The position numbers and the translations under genes are program-made. This document shows, in pieces, positions 1 through 5,912 of a stretch of 6,224 nucleotides of DNA. The DNA is from Chthoniobacterales bacterium. GTDB taxonomy: Bacteria; Verrucomicrobiota; Verrucomicrobiae; Chthoniobacterales; UBA10450. Location of the stretch: the NCBI GenBank assembly GCA_003244125.1, contig QHBL01000277.1:1162-7385 (forward strand), given 5' to 3'. Under the pieces are notes generated by a model. It had not been told where the DNA came from. It saw only the letters and a list, made by a program, of their open reading frames with translations, and ran no database searches. The first letter of the stretch is position 1. Each line of letters opens with the position of its first letter.

Positions 1-1001
1 TGCAATCCGGCAAAGCTGAAAAGCGCGCCCGTTCGCTGGTCGTATTCGCCGCCAATCGTGCTCTCCGTTACGTACCAATGACCATGCCCGCGCAGATTGT
101 TGCATTTGCCAAAGAGCTCTGCGTTTTTTTCGTCGGTAAACGAAGACACGTGAAGGCGGTGAGAGGCGCTGAATGATCTGCGCATCCCGAGAAAGACCCG
201 GCCATCGCGCTGGGCTTCGGCAAAAAAATCGTCGCGCTCGTGCAGGCGCACGCGAGCAAGGCTGTCCAGCGAAGACCCGGATTGAAGGATAAACCGAGCG
301 AGTGACTCCGTGGTGGTCGGCCGGTCGCGCAAAGCAGCGACATCTCGACTGAGATTTTTGTGATCCAATTCCGCGCGAAGGTTGGTCATTAGCTCTTCCA
401 CTTGAGTGACGGGAAAGACCGGTGCGGCGTCATCACTGCGCAGGGTAAGACGGGCGCGATAATTGTGACCGTGCTCATGAGTCGAGACACCGAAGAGATG
501 CTGGTTTTCCGCATCGCTCAGCCGCGGTGAGAGCGTGCGGCGCGCCGCGGAAAAATCGAACCAGAAGTTCCCTTCGATTGCACCATTCTTGTAAGCTGTC
601 GCGCTCCGCGTCGGTGTTTCCCGCAGATGCACGGCGACGAGCTGCGCGGGATTGTTCTCGAAACTCGGAGCGATGTCGTGAAGAAGCTGCCGCGCGACAT
701 TTTCCACCGTCGGGACCGTTTCGCGGAACGATTCATTGTCTTCATTGAGGAAACGATGGTCGTAGCGATCATCGATAATGGCGCCCGCCCGCGCTTTGAT
801 TTCACTGATGTTAATGAGCATGCCGGTAGTTGCATCCGGCTCGCCGGCGAAGACGAAGTAAGCGGTATAGTTACGACCGGTGCCATAGCGCGCCCCGGTT
901 TCGCCTCCAAAGAGCCGGCGATTTTCTTCCGCCGAAACATTTGGCGAAAACAACCGACGCGAAGCCGAAAAATCGACACGCTTGCTGACAGTGAGCAGCA
1001 T
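1..1001 (-). CDS. Multidomain 6-pyruvoyltetrahydropterin synthase (PTPS)-family protein, C-terminus cut by window edge
   Basis: An open frame of 333 codons runs leftward from ATG (1001-999) to the window edge without a stop. It contains three tandem PTPS-like modules. Module 1 (about residues 5-130) keeps an FSAS-like start, a YDH motif (80-82), PTVEN (97-101) and Glu128, but the HGH zinc motif is replaced by TGR (41-43). Module 2 (about 146-258) has HGH (177-179), LDHKNL (212-217) and PTTES (228-232), but the first zinc His is Arg154 and the catalytic Cys position is Ser173. Module 3 (from about 269) is canonical as far as visible: SASHRL with His281, Cys300, and HGH at 306-308. PTPS enzymes convert dihydroneopterin triphosphate, the FolE product, to 6-pyruvoyl- or 6-carboxy-tetrahydropterin in the cytoplasm. 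The C-x5-H-x-H spacing in module 3 is, from family knowledge, the tetrahydrobiopterin type rather than the QueD type (C-x3-HGH). The start lies 5 bases after the folE stop. An in-frame TAG at 1013-1011 rules out a longer N-terminus. The assignment to the PTPS superfamily is secure; the exact product is inferred. Confidence 0.88.
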   Translation of the reverse strand, partial: MLLTVSKRVDFSASRRLFSPNVSAEENRRLFGGETGARYGTGRNYTAYFVFAGEPDATTGMLINISEIKARAGAIIDDRYDHRFLNEDNESFRETVPTVENVARQLLHDIAPSFENNPAQLVAVHLRETPTRSATAYKNGAIEGNFWFDFSAARRTLSPRLSDAENQHLFGVSTHEHGHNYRARLTLRSDDAAPVFPVTQVEELMTNLRAELDHKNLSRDVAALRDRPTTTESLARFILQSGSSLDSLARVRLHERDDFFAEAQRDGRVFLGMRRSFSASHRLHVSSFTDEKNAELFGKCNNLRGHGHWYVTESTIGGEYDQRTGALFSFAGL

Positions 1002-1002
1002 G

Positions 1003-1008
1003 CCTCCT
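1003..1008 (-). promoter_or_regulatory. Shine-Dalgarno AGGAGG overlapping the folE stop codon
   Basis: A perfect AGGAGG lies on the minus strand directly before the PTPS-family start and shares bases with the folE TAG stop (1009-1007). Only one base separates it from the ATG at 1001, closer than the usual 5-9. Either the ATG is used with a tight spacer, or the CTG at 998 (4-base spacer) contributes. The arrangement suggests translational coupling of the two pterin genes. Confidence 0.5.
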
Positions 1009-1645
1009 AGCTATTCAGAAGCGAAAGGAACTCGGAACGAGTGCGCGCGTCTTCCTTGAAAGAGCCAAGCAGGCACGACGTTTTCATGACCGAGTTCTGC
1101 TTTTCCACCCCGCGCATCATCATGCAAAGGTGTTTGGCTTCAATGACAATGCCGACTCCGCGCGGATGCAGCGTCTTCATCAGCGCATCCGCGATCTGCA
1201 TGGTGAGGTTCTCCTGAATTTGGAGCCGGCGAGCAAACACATCGACTACGCGCGCCACCTTTGATAGCCCGATGACTTTGCCATTCGGAATGTAGGCCAC
1301 ATGCGCGCGGCCAATGAACGGCAGCAGATGATGCTCGCACATCGAGTATAGCTCGATGTCTTTCACGAGAACAATCTCACTCGCTTCTGACTCGAAGATC
1401 GCGCCATTAATGATCTCATCGAGCCCCTGCCGATAGCCATTAGTCAGAAATTCAAAAGCGCGAGCGGCGCGTGCGGGCGTTCTTACCAGACCCTCCCGCT
1501 CCGGATCCTCTCCGACGGACAGGAGTAAATCGTGGAACGATTGTTCCATCGCGGCCAGCTTGGCCGCGCCGCAGCGCGGGATGCTGCTGATGCGGCGCTC
1601 CGCCGCTTCCAGCTCCGCTTCGATTCCTGAATTGCCGTCGCGCAT
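1007..1645 (-). CDS. folE: GTP cyclohydrolase I
   Basis: This 212-residue protein has the full GTP cyclohydrolase I signature. It opens GTP and rearranges it to 7,8-dihydroneopterin triphosphate, the first step of folate, tetrahydrobiopterin and queuosine pathways. Seen directly: [12 protein letters not shown] (46-57), [12 protein letters not shown] (101-112), [16 protein letters not shown] (125-140), and HLCMMMRGV (172-180). By family homology the zinc ligands are Cys103, His106 and Cys174, with His105 and His172 in the active site. The length is normal and the C-terminal half is intact. The ATG at 1645 lies 8 bases after the hmgA stop. A GAGG abuts the ATG with no spacer, so Met33 is an alternative start, though the charged N-terminal helix is usual for the family. 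Placement between tyrosine catabolism genes and a PTPS protein suggests cofactor supply for aromatic hydroxylation rather than general folate synthesis. A second folE elsewhere in the genome would support that. Confidence 0.96.
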   Translation of the reverse strand: MRDGNSGIEAELEAAERRISSIPRCGAAKLAAMEQSFHDLLLSVGEDPEREGLVRTPARAARAFEFLTNGYRQGLDEIINGAIFESEASEIVLVKDIELYSMCEHHLLPFIGRAHVAYIPNGKVIGLSKVARVVDVFARRLQIQENLTMQIADALMKTLHPRGVGIVIEAKHLCMMMRGVEKQNSVMKTSCLLGSFKEDARTRSEFLSLLNS

Positions 1646-1653
1646 CCTCGCGC

Positions 1654-2838
1654 CTAGTCCAGCCAGCTCAATGGATACTTCTCGTCGTCCAAGGCGAGCG
1701 CATCCTGCGTCAACTCGAGTGTATGCTCAGTATCGAACATGACCGCGAGTTCCTCCGTCCGTTGCGCCTCCTTGCTGGCGATGATCGTGCCAGGATGCGG
1801 TCCATGCGGAATACCTCGTGGATGCAGAGTGATTGAGGCTGGCTCGATACCTCTCCGCGATCCGAAGTTGCCGCGGACATAAAAGAGAACTTCATCGGCT
1901 TCGACGTTATCGTGCACCCAAGGGATTTTCACCGCTTCGGGATGATAATCCAGCATGCGCGGAGCAAACGTGCAGACAACATAGCCGCGAATCTCGAAGG
2001 TTTGATGAATCGGCGGCGGCTGATGCACCGTTCCGGTAATGGGCTCGAAATCCTGCGCGTTAAAAGTGTAAGGATAGAGATGACCATCCCAGCCGACCAC
2101 ATCGAAAGGATGATGCGCCATTGTCACGCGAGTCCACCGCGGCCCATCTTTCACGAGAATATCCACGTCCTCTTCGCTATCGACCGTAAGTAGTTCGCTC
2201 GGTCCATGGAAGTCACGTTCACTATAGGGCGATCCCATCCGGATCTGTCCCTCGTGGTTTAGGTAGCGATGGGGAATTTTGACCGGTCCTGATGATTCCA
2301 GGATGAGGTAATCTTCCTCTTCTACTTTGTCGGGAACCAGCCGGTAAGCAATTCCCCGCGGAATAACGATGTAGTCTTCGGCCCGATAGCGCAGTTTGCC
2401 GAAAACGCTCTCCAGTGTGCCGGCGCCTCTAAAGACAAAGATGATCTCATCGGCGCCGCCGTTCTTGTAATATTCGAACTGCTCGTAGGTCTTCTCCGGC
2501 CGCAAACGGTAAGCAACAATGTCCTGGTTGAAGAGAATGGGGATGCGCCCGCGGTAGAGATCGCCACGGCGCGGGATGTTTGCTGTCTTGAGATGATGAT
2601 GGCGCAGTGGACTGTTGGTGACCTTCTTTATTTCCTTGCACTCGAGTAGCTCGACGTTACGAACGCGCGTCGGTGGCCGGAGGTGATAGCAAATGGAGAA
2701 GGCTTCGTTGAATCCTTCGGTGGTGAAGACATGCTCGTAAGCGATGCCTTCGTTCTTATAAGTGGGGCGATCGCCGTTGCGATGAAACCAAATGTGATGC
2801 TTGCGCGGAATCTCGCCGAGTTTTTGGTAGTAAGGCAT
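1654..2838 (-). CDS. hmgA: Homogentisate 1,2-dioxygenase, short bacterial form
   Basis: This 394-residue cupin-type iron dioxygenase cleaves the homogentisate ring to 4-maleylacetoacetate, directly after HppD in tyrosine degradation. Seen: a family-like N-terminus ([12 protein letters not shown], 4-15), a first cupin half around 100-190, [16 protein letters not shown] (242-257), [11 protein letters not shown] (272-282), [15 protein letters not shown] (309-323) and GIPHGPHPG (342-350). By comparison with the human enzyme (His335, Glu341, His371), I infer iron ligands at His309, a Glu near 313-316, and His345; His272 may match the catalytic base His292. Exact spacing differs from the human enzyme, so these positions are tentative. 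The protein is shorter than the roughly 430-445 residues of classical HmgA but looks complete. It follows hppD by 111 bases and precedes folE by 8. Only a weak GAGA precedes the ATG. A paralogous cupin of unknown substrate is the main alternative, but the neighbouring hppD argues against it. Confidence 0.9.
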   Translation of the reverse strand: MPYYQKLGEIPRKHHIWFHRNGDRPTYKNEGIAYEHVFTTEGFNEAFSICYHLRPPTRVRNVELLECKEIKKVTNSPLRHHHLKTANIPRRGDLYRGRIPILFNQDIVAYRLRPEKTYEQFEYYKNGGADEIIFVFRGAGTLESVFGKLRYRAEDYIVIPRGIAYRLVPDKVEEEDYLILESSGPVKIPHRYLNHEGQIRMGSPYSERDFHGPSELLTVDSEEDVDILVKDGPRWTRVTMAHHPFDVVGWDGHLYPYTFNAQDFEPITGTVHQPPPIHQTFEIRGYVVCTFAPRMLDYHPEAVKIPWVHDNVEADEVLFYVRGNFGSRRGIEPASITLHPRGIPHGPHPGTIIASKEAQRTEELAVMFDTEHTLELTQDALALDDEKYPLSWLD

Positions 2839-2858
2839 AGTTCTCGTTTCTGCTATTG

Positions 2859-2927
2859 TGTCATTCTGAGCTAAGGGCGGTATCTCGCATCAGAGCTGGA
2901 GATGTCTCGCCTTCGCTCGACATGACA
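2859..2927. repeat. Imperfect palindromic intergenic repeat between hppD and hmgA
   Basis: The outer arms TGTCATTCTGAGC (2859-2871) and GCTCGACATGACA (2915-2927) can pair over 13 positions with two central mismatches and one G-T wobble. Nested inside are GGCG (2876-2879) pairing with CGCC (2908-2911), and a small GAGA/TCTC hairpin (2899-2908). A degenerate echo of the right arm, GCTCATGACAG, follows at 2936-2946. The whole intergenic region (2839-2949) is made of this material. It resembles dispersed, non-coding palindromic repeats I recall from Acidobacteriota and Verrucomicrobiota genomes. It could fold in the hppD-hmgA mRNA and affect its processing or stability. There is no T-run, so it is not a classical terminator. 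Confidence 0.6.
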
Positions 2928-2949
2928 GAGGCTTTGCTCATGACAGTAA

Positions 2950-4086
2950 TTAGAGGTTGCCGCGGGCGGATTGTTCCCGCTCGATCGCTTCGAAGAGCGC
3001 TTTGAAGTTACCTTTGCCAAAACTCTTTGCGCCTTTGCGCTGGATGATCTCGTAGAAGAGCGTCGGCCGGTCTTCCACGGGCTTGGTAAAGATTTGAAGC
3101 AAGTATCCTTCGTCGTCGCGATCGACCAGGATGCCGAGCCCTTTCAGCGCATTTAGCTCCTCATCGATGTGCCCTACTCTGTCGAGCAGCGTGTCGTAAT
3201 AGCTAGTCGGCACCTGGAGAAACTCGACGCCGCGCCGTTGCAGATCAGTGACAGTCTCGATGATGTTGCTTGTGGCCATGGCAACGTGCTGCACGCCTTC
3301 GCCGTTGTAGAATTCGAGATACTCTTCCACCTGCGACTTCTTCTTGCCTTCGGCCGGCTCATTGATGGGAAACTTAACATAGCCATTTCCATTACTCATG
3401 ACCTTACTCATCAAAGCTGAGTATTCAGTCGAGATGTCGTTATCATCGAAGCTAAGGATATTGCGGAAACCCATCACCTCTTCGTAGAACTTGACCCATG
3501 GGTTCATTTGGTTCCAGCCGACATTGCCGACGCAATGATCAACATAGAGGAGCCCGGAAGAAGGCGGATTGTAAGTCGTCTCCCATTTGCGAAATCCTGG
3601 CATAAAGGCGCCCCGGTATTTCTCGCGCTCGACAAAGAGGTGAACCGTCTCGCCGTAGGTGTGAATGCCGCTCAGCACTACCTCGCCCTCATTATCAGAA
3701 AGAGTGGTGGGCTCGAGATAGCTTTTGCCGCCGCGCTTGGTTGTTTCCTGCCAGGCTGAAGTCGCGTCCGGAACGCGCAAGGCGAGCACCTTGACCCCGT
3801 CACCGTGCTTGTAGATATGGTCGGCGATGGGGTGGTTCGGCCGCAGCGGCGTGGTGAGAAGAAGAGTGAGTTTGTTCTGGCGAATGGCGTAGCTGGCGCG
3901 GTCTTTCACTCCCGTTTCAGGCCCGGAGTAGGCGAGGCTCTGAAAACCGAACGCTGTTTTGTAATAGTGGGCCGCCTGCTTGGCATTACCGACATAGAAC
4001 TCGACGTAATCGGTGCCTTGCAGCGGGAGAAAATCGGGTTCGGCGGTCGGCTGGCGGGCTGGCGCTTCGAGGGTTGTTGTTTCCAT
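2950..4086 (-). CDS. hppD: 4-hydroxyphenylpyruvate dioxygenase
   Basis: This 378-residue member of the vicinal oxygen chelate family converts 4-hydroxyphenylpyruvate, oxygen and Fe(II) to homogentisate and CO2, the committed step of tyrosine degradation. The N-terminal domain (about 22-155) starts at the VEFYVGNAKQAAHYY segment (28-42). The catalytic C-terminal domain (about 178-365) has YVDHCVGNV (181-189), FYEEVMGF (200-207), GVQHVAM (264-270) and LFYEIIQRKG (343-352). By family homology the iron triad is His184, His267 and Glu346, all present. GxGxF-like GKGNFKALFEAIE (357-369) matches the C-terminal helix that closes over the active site. Length is typical. The ATG at 4086 gives a normal N-terminus, although no good Shine-Dalgarno is visible; a GAGG lies 16 bases upstream. 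It is the first gene of the leftward group, and the product feeds HmgA directly. Identification is firm. Confidence 0.97.
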   Translation of the reverse strand: METTTLEAPARQPTAEPDFLPLQGTDYVEFYVGNAKQAAHYYKTAFGFQSLAYSGPETGVKDRASYAIRQNKLTLLLTTPLRPNHPIADHIYKHGDGVKVLALRVPDATSAWQETTKRGGKSYLEPTTLSDNEGEVVLSGIHTYGETVHLFVEREKYRGAFMPGFRKWETTYNPPSSGLLYVDHCVGNVGWNQMNPWVKFYEEVMGFRNILSFDDNDISTEYSALMSKVMSNGNGYVKFPINEPAEGKKKSQVEEYLEFYNGEGVQHVAMATSNIIETVTDLQRRGVEFLQVPTSYYDTLLDRVGHIDEELNALKGLGILVDRDDEGYLLQIFTKPVEDRPTLFYEIIQRKGAKSFGKGNFKALFEAIEREQSARGNL

Positions 4087-4129
4087 AATTTAATGCTGTG
4101 CGCCTCGGCAACGGCGGCGCGGTATCCGC

Positions 4130-4157
4130 AATATAAATCGTCGGCCAAGCGCCGCAA
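4130..4157 (-). promoter_or_regulatory. Candidate promoter of the hppD-hmgA-folE-PTPS group
   Basis: On the minus strand, TTGCGG (4157-4152) and TATATT (4135-4130) are separated by 16 bases. The -10 matches the sigma-70 consensus at 5 of 6 positions, the -35 at only 3. It would give a leader of roughly 35-40 bases before the hppD ATG. The same AT-rich patch reads TATAAA on the plus strand (4132-4137) and could also serve the divergent permease gene, but no good plus-strand -35 is visible. The remainder of the 113-base gap shows no clear operator or terminator. Confidence 0.3.
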
Positions 4158-4199
4158 GGTCGCTGGTAAATTGGCGGTCGCGCGCTAACGTCCGGGGCC

Positions 4200-5450
4200 G
4201 TGAGGCGATTCATCTACGAAATTACGGAAAGCTGGAAGATCGCGGCGTCGCAAATGCGCGCGAATATGACGCGCTCGGCCCTTACTGCGCTGGGTGTGAT
4301 CATCGGCATCGTCGCCGTGACATTAATGGGTACGGCGATCAATGGCATACAGACTGGATTCGACAACAGTATGTCGGTTCTGGGAGACGATGTCGTTTAC
4401 GTCAACCAATGGCCCTGGGCGCGGGTGAATGATTGGTGGAGATATCGCGACCGGAAGAAGATTAAAACCGAATACGCCGGGCAGCTGAACCGGATGATCG
4501 CAGCTACTCCAGATTCAAATCTGGTCATCGCGGTCCCGCGCGCGAGCTTCTTCCGAACCGTAAAATACGGCGCGAATGAAGCCAGCAACATCTTCGTTAT
4601 GGGCACGACTTCGGACTATGTGCTGACATCAACCGTTGATTGCAAGGAAGGGCGGTTCTTTAACGAGATGGAGTCGCGCGATGGCTCGAATGTCTGCGTC
4701 ATCGGCTACGATGTGGCTGACGCGCTTTTCCCAAACGGAAGTCCAGTGGGAAAAGATGTCCTGATCAATGGACAGCAATTCAAAGTGCTTGGCGTTAACT
4801 CGAGGCAGGGGACCTTCCTCGGCTTGTTCAGCTGGGATTCAATGGTGGTGATGCCGTTGCCGGCCTTTAACAAATACTTTAGCGCCAAGAGTGAGTCGGA
4901 TATTCTGGTAAAGGTGCGGGACAAGACCAGGCTCGCTGACGCCAAGGACGAGCTTACCGGATTGATGCGACGGGTGCGCGCGCTGCCGCCGGAGAAGAAG
5001 GACGATTTCTCCATTAACGAGCAACAGGCATTCAAGAGCACGCTTGACCCGGTGAAGAACTCCATCGCGGTTGCCGGGCTCTTTATCACCGGATTGTCGC
5101 TTTTCGTCGGGGCAATCGGCATCATGAATATCACGTTTGTGAGCGTGAAGGAGCGGACGAAAGAGATCGGAACGCGCAAGGCGCTGGGGGCGCGGCGTCG
5201 AACCATCCTGCTCCAGTTCCTGATTGAATCGACGGCGCTTTGTTTACTCGGCGGGTTCATCGGACTGGTCATTGCCTATCTCATTTGCGCCAGCATCGCG
5301 GCGGCGTTGCCTTCATTCCCGATCCACTTCTCGTTAGCTCTCGTTTTCATGAGCGTCATCGTTTCGGTCACGACCGGGCTGGTCTCGGGTTTCGCGCCAG
5401 CGTGGTCGGCGTCGCGGCTGGATCCGGTGGCGGCGCTGCGATATGAATAA
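4200..5450 (+). CDS. MacB/FtsX-type ABC transporter permease
   Basis: This 416-residue inner-membrane protein has the MacB permease layout: an N-terminal amphipathic stretch, a first membrane segment (about 27-50), a large extracytoplasmic domain (about 51-287), then three membrane segments (about 289-314, 336-368 and 378-400). The FtsX-family hallmark KERTKEIGTRKALGARRRTI (317-336) follows segment 2, and the C-terminus LDPVAALRYE is typical. There is no fused ATPase domain, unlike E. coli MacB, so a separate ATP-binding subunit is required; none is in the window. Such transporters move or extract lipids, peptides or small molecules by a mechanical stroke across the envelope. The substrate cannot be read from sequence. 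The start is GTG at 4200, chosen because it gives the normal helix before TRSALTALGVIIG; an ATG at 4254 would cut into it. Two cysteines (148, 166) lie in the external domain. Its last 8 bases overlap the next gene. Confidence 0.92.
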   Translation: MRRFIYEITESWKIAASQMRANMTRSALTALGVIIGIVAVTLMGTAINGIQTGFDNSMSVLGDDVVYVNQWPWARVNDWWRYRDRKKIKTEYAGQLNRMIAATPDSNLVIAVPRASFFRTVKYGANEASNIFVMGTTSDYVLTSTVDCKEGRFFNEMESRDGSNVCVIGYDVADALFPNGSPVGKDVLINGQQFKVLGVNSRQGTFLGLFSWDSMVVMPLPAFNKYFSAKSESDILVKVRDKTRLADAKDELTGLMRRVRALPPEKKDDFSINEQQAFKSTLDPVKNSIAVAGLFITGLSLFVGAIGIMNITFVSVKERTKEIGTRKALGARRRTILLQFLIESTALCLLGGFIGLVIAYLICASIAAALPSFPIHFSLALVFMSVIVSVTTGLVSGFAPAWSASRLDPVAALRYE

Positions 5451-5859
5451 GGAATTCACCGCAGAGGAGTTGAAGAAACTGACAGCGGAGGTTATCGGCG
5501 CCGCGATGGAAGTGCACCGGGCGCTTGGACCTGGTCTGTTAGAATCCAGCTACGGCTTATGTCTTGCGCGAGAGCTCGGCTTGCGCGGCATTACCTTCGA
5601 ACGCGAAGTGCCGGTTCCACTCCGCTACAAAGGCGTCACGCTCGATTGCGGCTATCGAGCTGATATCGTCGTAGCGCAAACGCTTCTTTTCGAGCTAAAG
5701 GCGATCGAAACACTGCTCCCGATCCATGAAGCCCAGCTGATCAGCTACCTCAAACTGACTGGCTGCAAGGTAGGACTACTGATCAATTTCAACGTTCAAC
5801 TCCTAAAGCACGGAATCCGACGCCCAGTCGTGGGCTTAAATGAAGGAATCACCCTATGA
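5443..5859 (+). CDS. GxxExxY protein, PD-(D/E)XK nuclease-like
   Basis: This 138-residue protein carries the name-giving motif GLLESSY (31-37) after a helical start (EVIGAAMEVHRALGPG, 16-31). A nuclease-like core follows: Asp74 in YRADIVV, FELKAIE (83-89) with Glu84 and Lys86, and QLISYLK (98-104) with Gln98 and Tyr102. This order (E, D, ExK, Qx3Y) fits the PD-(D/E)XK fold, and the family is catalogued as PDDEXK_3. All candidate catalytic residues are present, but I know of no established biochemical function. INFNVQLLKHGIRRPVV (114-130) is the usual family C-terminus. The start overlaps the last 8 bases of the upstream permease gene (stop TAA 5448-5450), and no Shine-Dalgarno is seen, so reinitiation is likely. 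It is bounded by an inverted repeat (5452-5468 and 5883-5899) and separates two related permease genes, which suggests insertion of a cassette unrelated to transport. Confidence 0.9.
   Translation: MNKEFTAEELKKLTAEVIGAAMEVHRALGPGLLESSYGLCLARELGLRGITFEREVPVPLRYKGVTLDCGYRADIVVAQTLLFELKAIETLLPIHEAQLISYLKLTGCKVGLLINFNVQLLKHGIRRPVVGLNEGITL
5452..5468 (+). repeat. Left inverted repeat of the GxxExxY cassette
   Basis: GAATTCACCGCAGAGGA occurs here inside codons 4-9 of the GxxExxY gene and recurs, exactly reverse-complemented over 17 bases, at 5883-5899 after the gene. The arms enclose almost the whole gene. As part of the coding region it spells EFTAEE. Confidence 0.85.
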
Positions 5860-5912
5860 AGTTCTTCTCTGCGAGCTCTGCGTCCTCTGCGGTGAATTCA
5901 CCTTCGAAATGA
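5856..5912 (+). CDS. Possible 18-codon mini-ORF bridging two genes
   Basis: Between the GxxExxY stop and the second permease start lies a short open frame whose ATG (5856-5858) overlaps the upstream TGA (5857-5859), and whose TGA (5910-5912) overlaps the downstream ATG (5909-5911). Both junctions are ATGA. The peptide is low complexity (FSASSASSAV), the usual translation of this repeat in one frame, and unlikely to be functional. It could keep ribosomes on the mRNA and so couple translation of the flanking genes. This is inferred purely from layout; chance is possible, and there is no Shine-Dalgarno. Confidence 0.25.
   Translation: MKFFSASSASSAVNSPSK
5864..5902 (+). repeat. Right flanking repeat of the GxxExxY cassette
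   Basis: This stretch is built from short CTCTGCG units: TTCTCTGCGAG, CTCTGCGTC and CTCTGCGGTG, followed by AATTCACC. Its 5883-5899 part is the exact reverse complement of the left arm at 5452-5468. I recall very similar 'CTCTGCG' strings next to GxxExxY genes in other genomes, usually in multiple copies. It fills most of the 49-base gap before the second permease gene. Confidence 0.8.

Noticed and set aside
518..979. Minus-strand 153-codon open frame
   Set aside because: Same strand but a different frame from the PTPS-family gene. It is Arg/Ser-rich with no recognisable motif, while the overlapping frame has conserved PTPS motifs and no stop.
627..1010. Plus-strand 127-codon open frame
   Set aside because: It is antisense to PTPS modules 1-2, whose conserved motifs are clearly on the minus strand.
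1..1645. Queuosine (7-deazaguanine) pathway reading of folE plus PTPS/QueD
   Set aside because: The only complete PTPS module has C-x5-HGH rather than QueD-type C-x3-HGH spacing, no queC or queE is in view, and the neighbours are tyrosine catabolism genes. It is not fully excluded because the left flank is missing.
2859..2927. Rho-independent terminator after hppD
   Set aside because: The stem is interrupted, the loop is long and no T-run follows on either strand. It fits a dispersed palindromic repeat better.
4706..5272. Minus-strand 188-codon open frame
   Set aside because: Antisense to the MacB-type permease, including its hallmark KERTKEIGTRKALG segment. No domain features of its own.
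5864..5902. CRISPR-like repeat array
   Set aside because: The CTCTGCG units are 7-11 bases, directly adjacent and without spacers. No cas genes are present.
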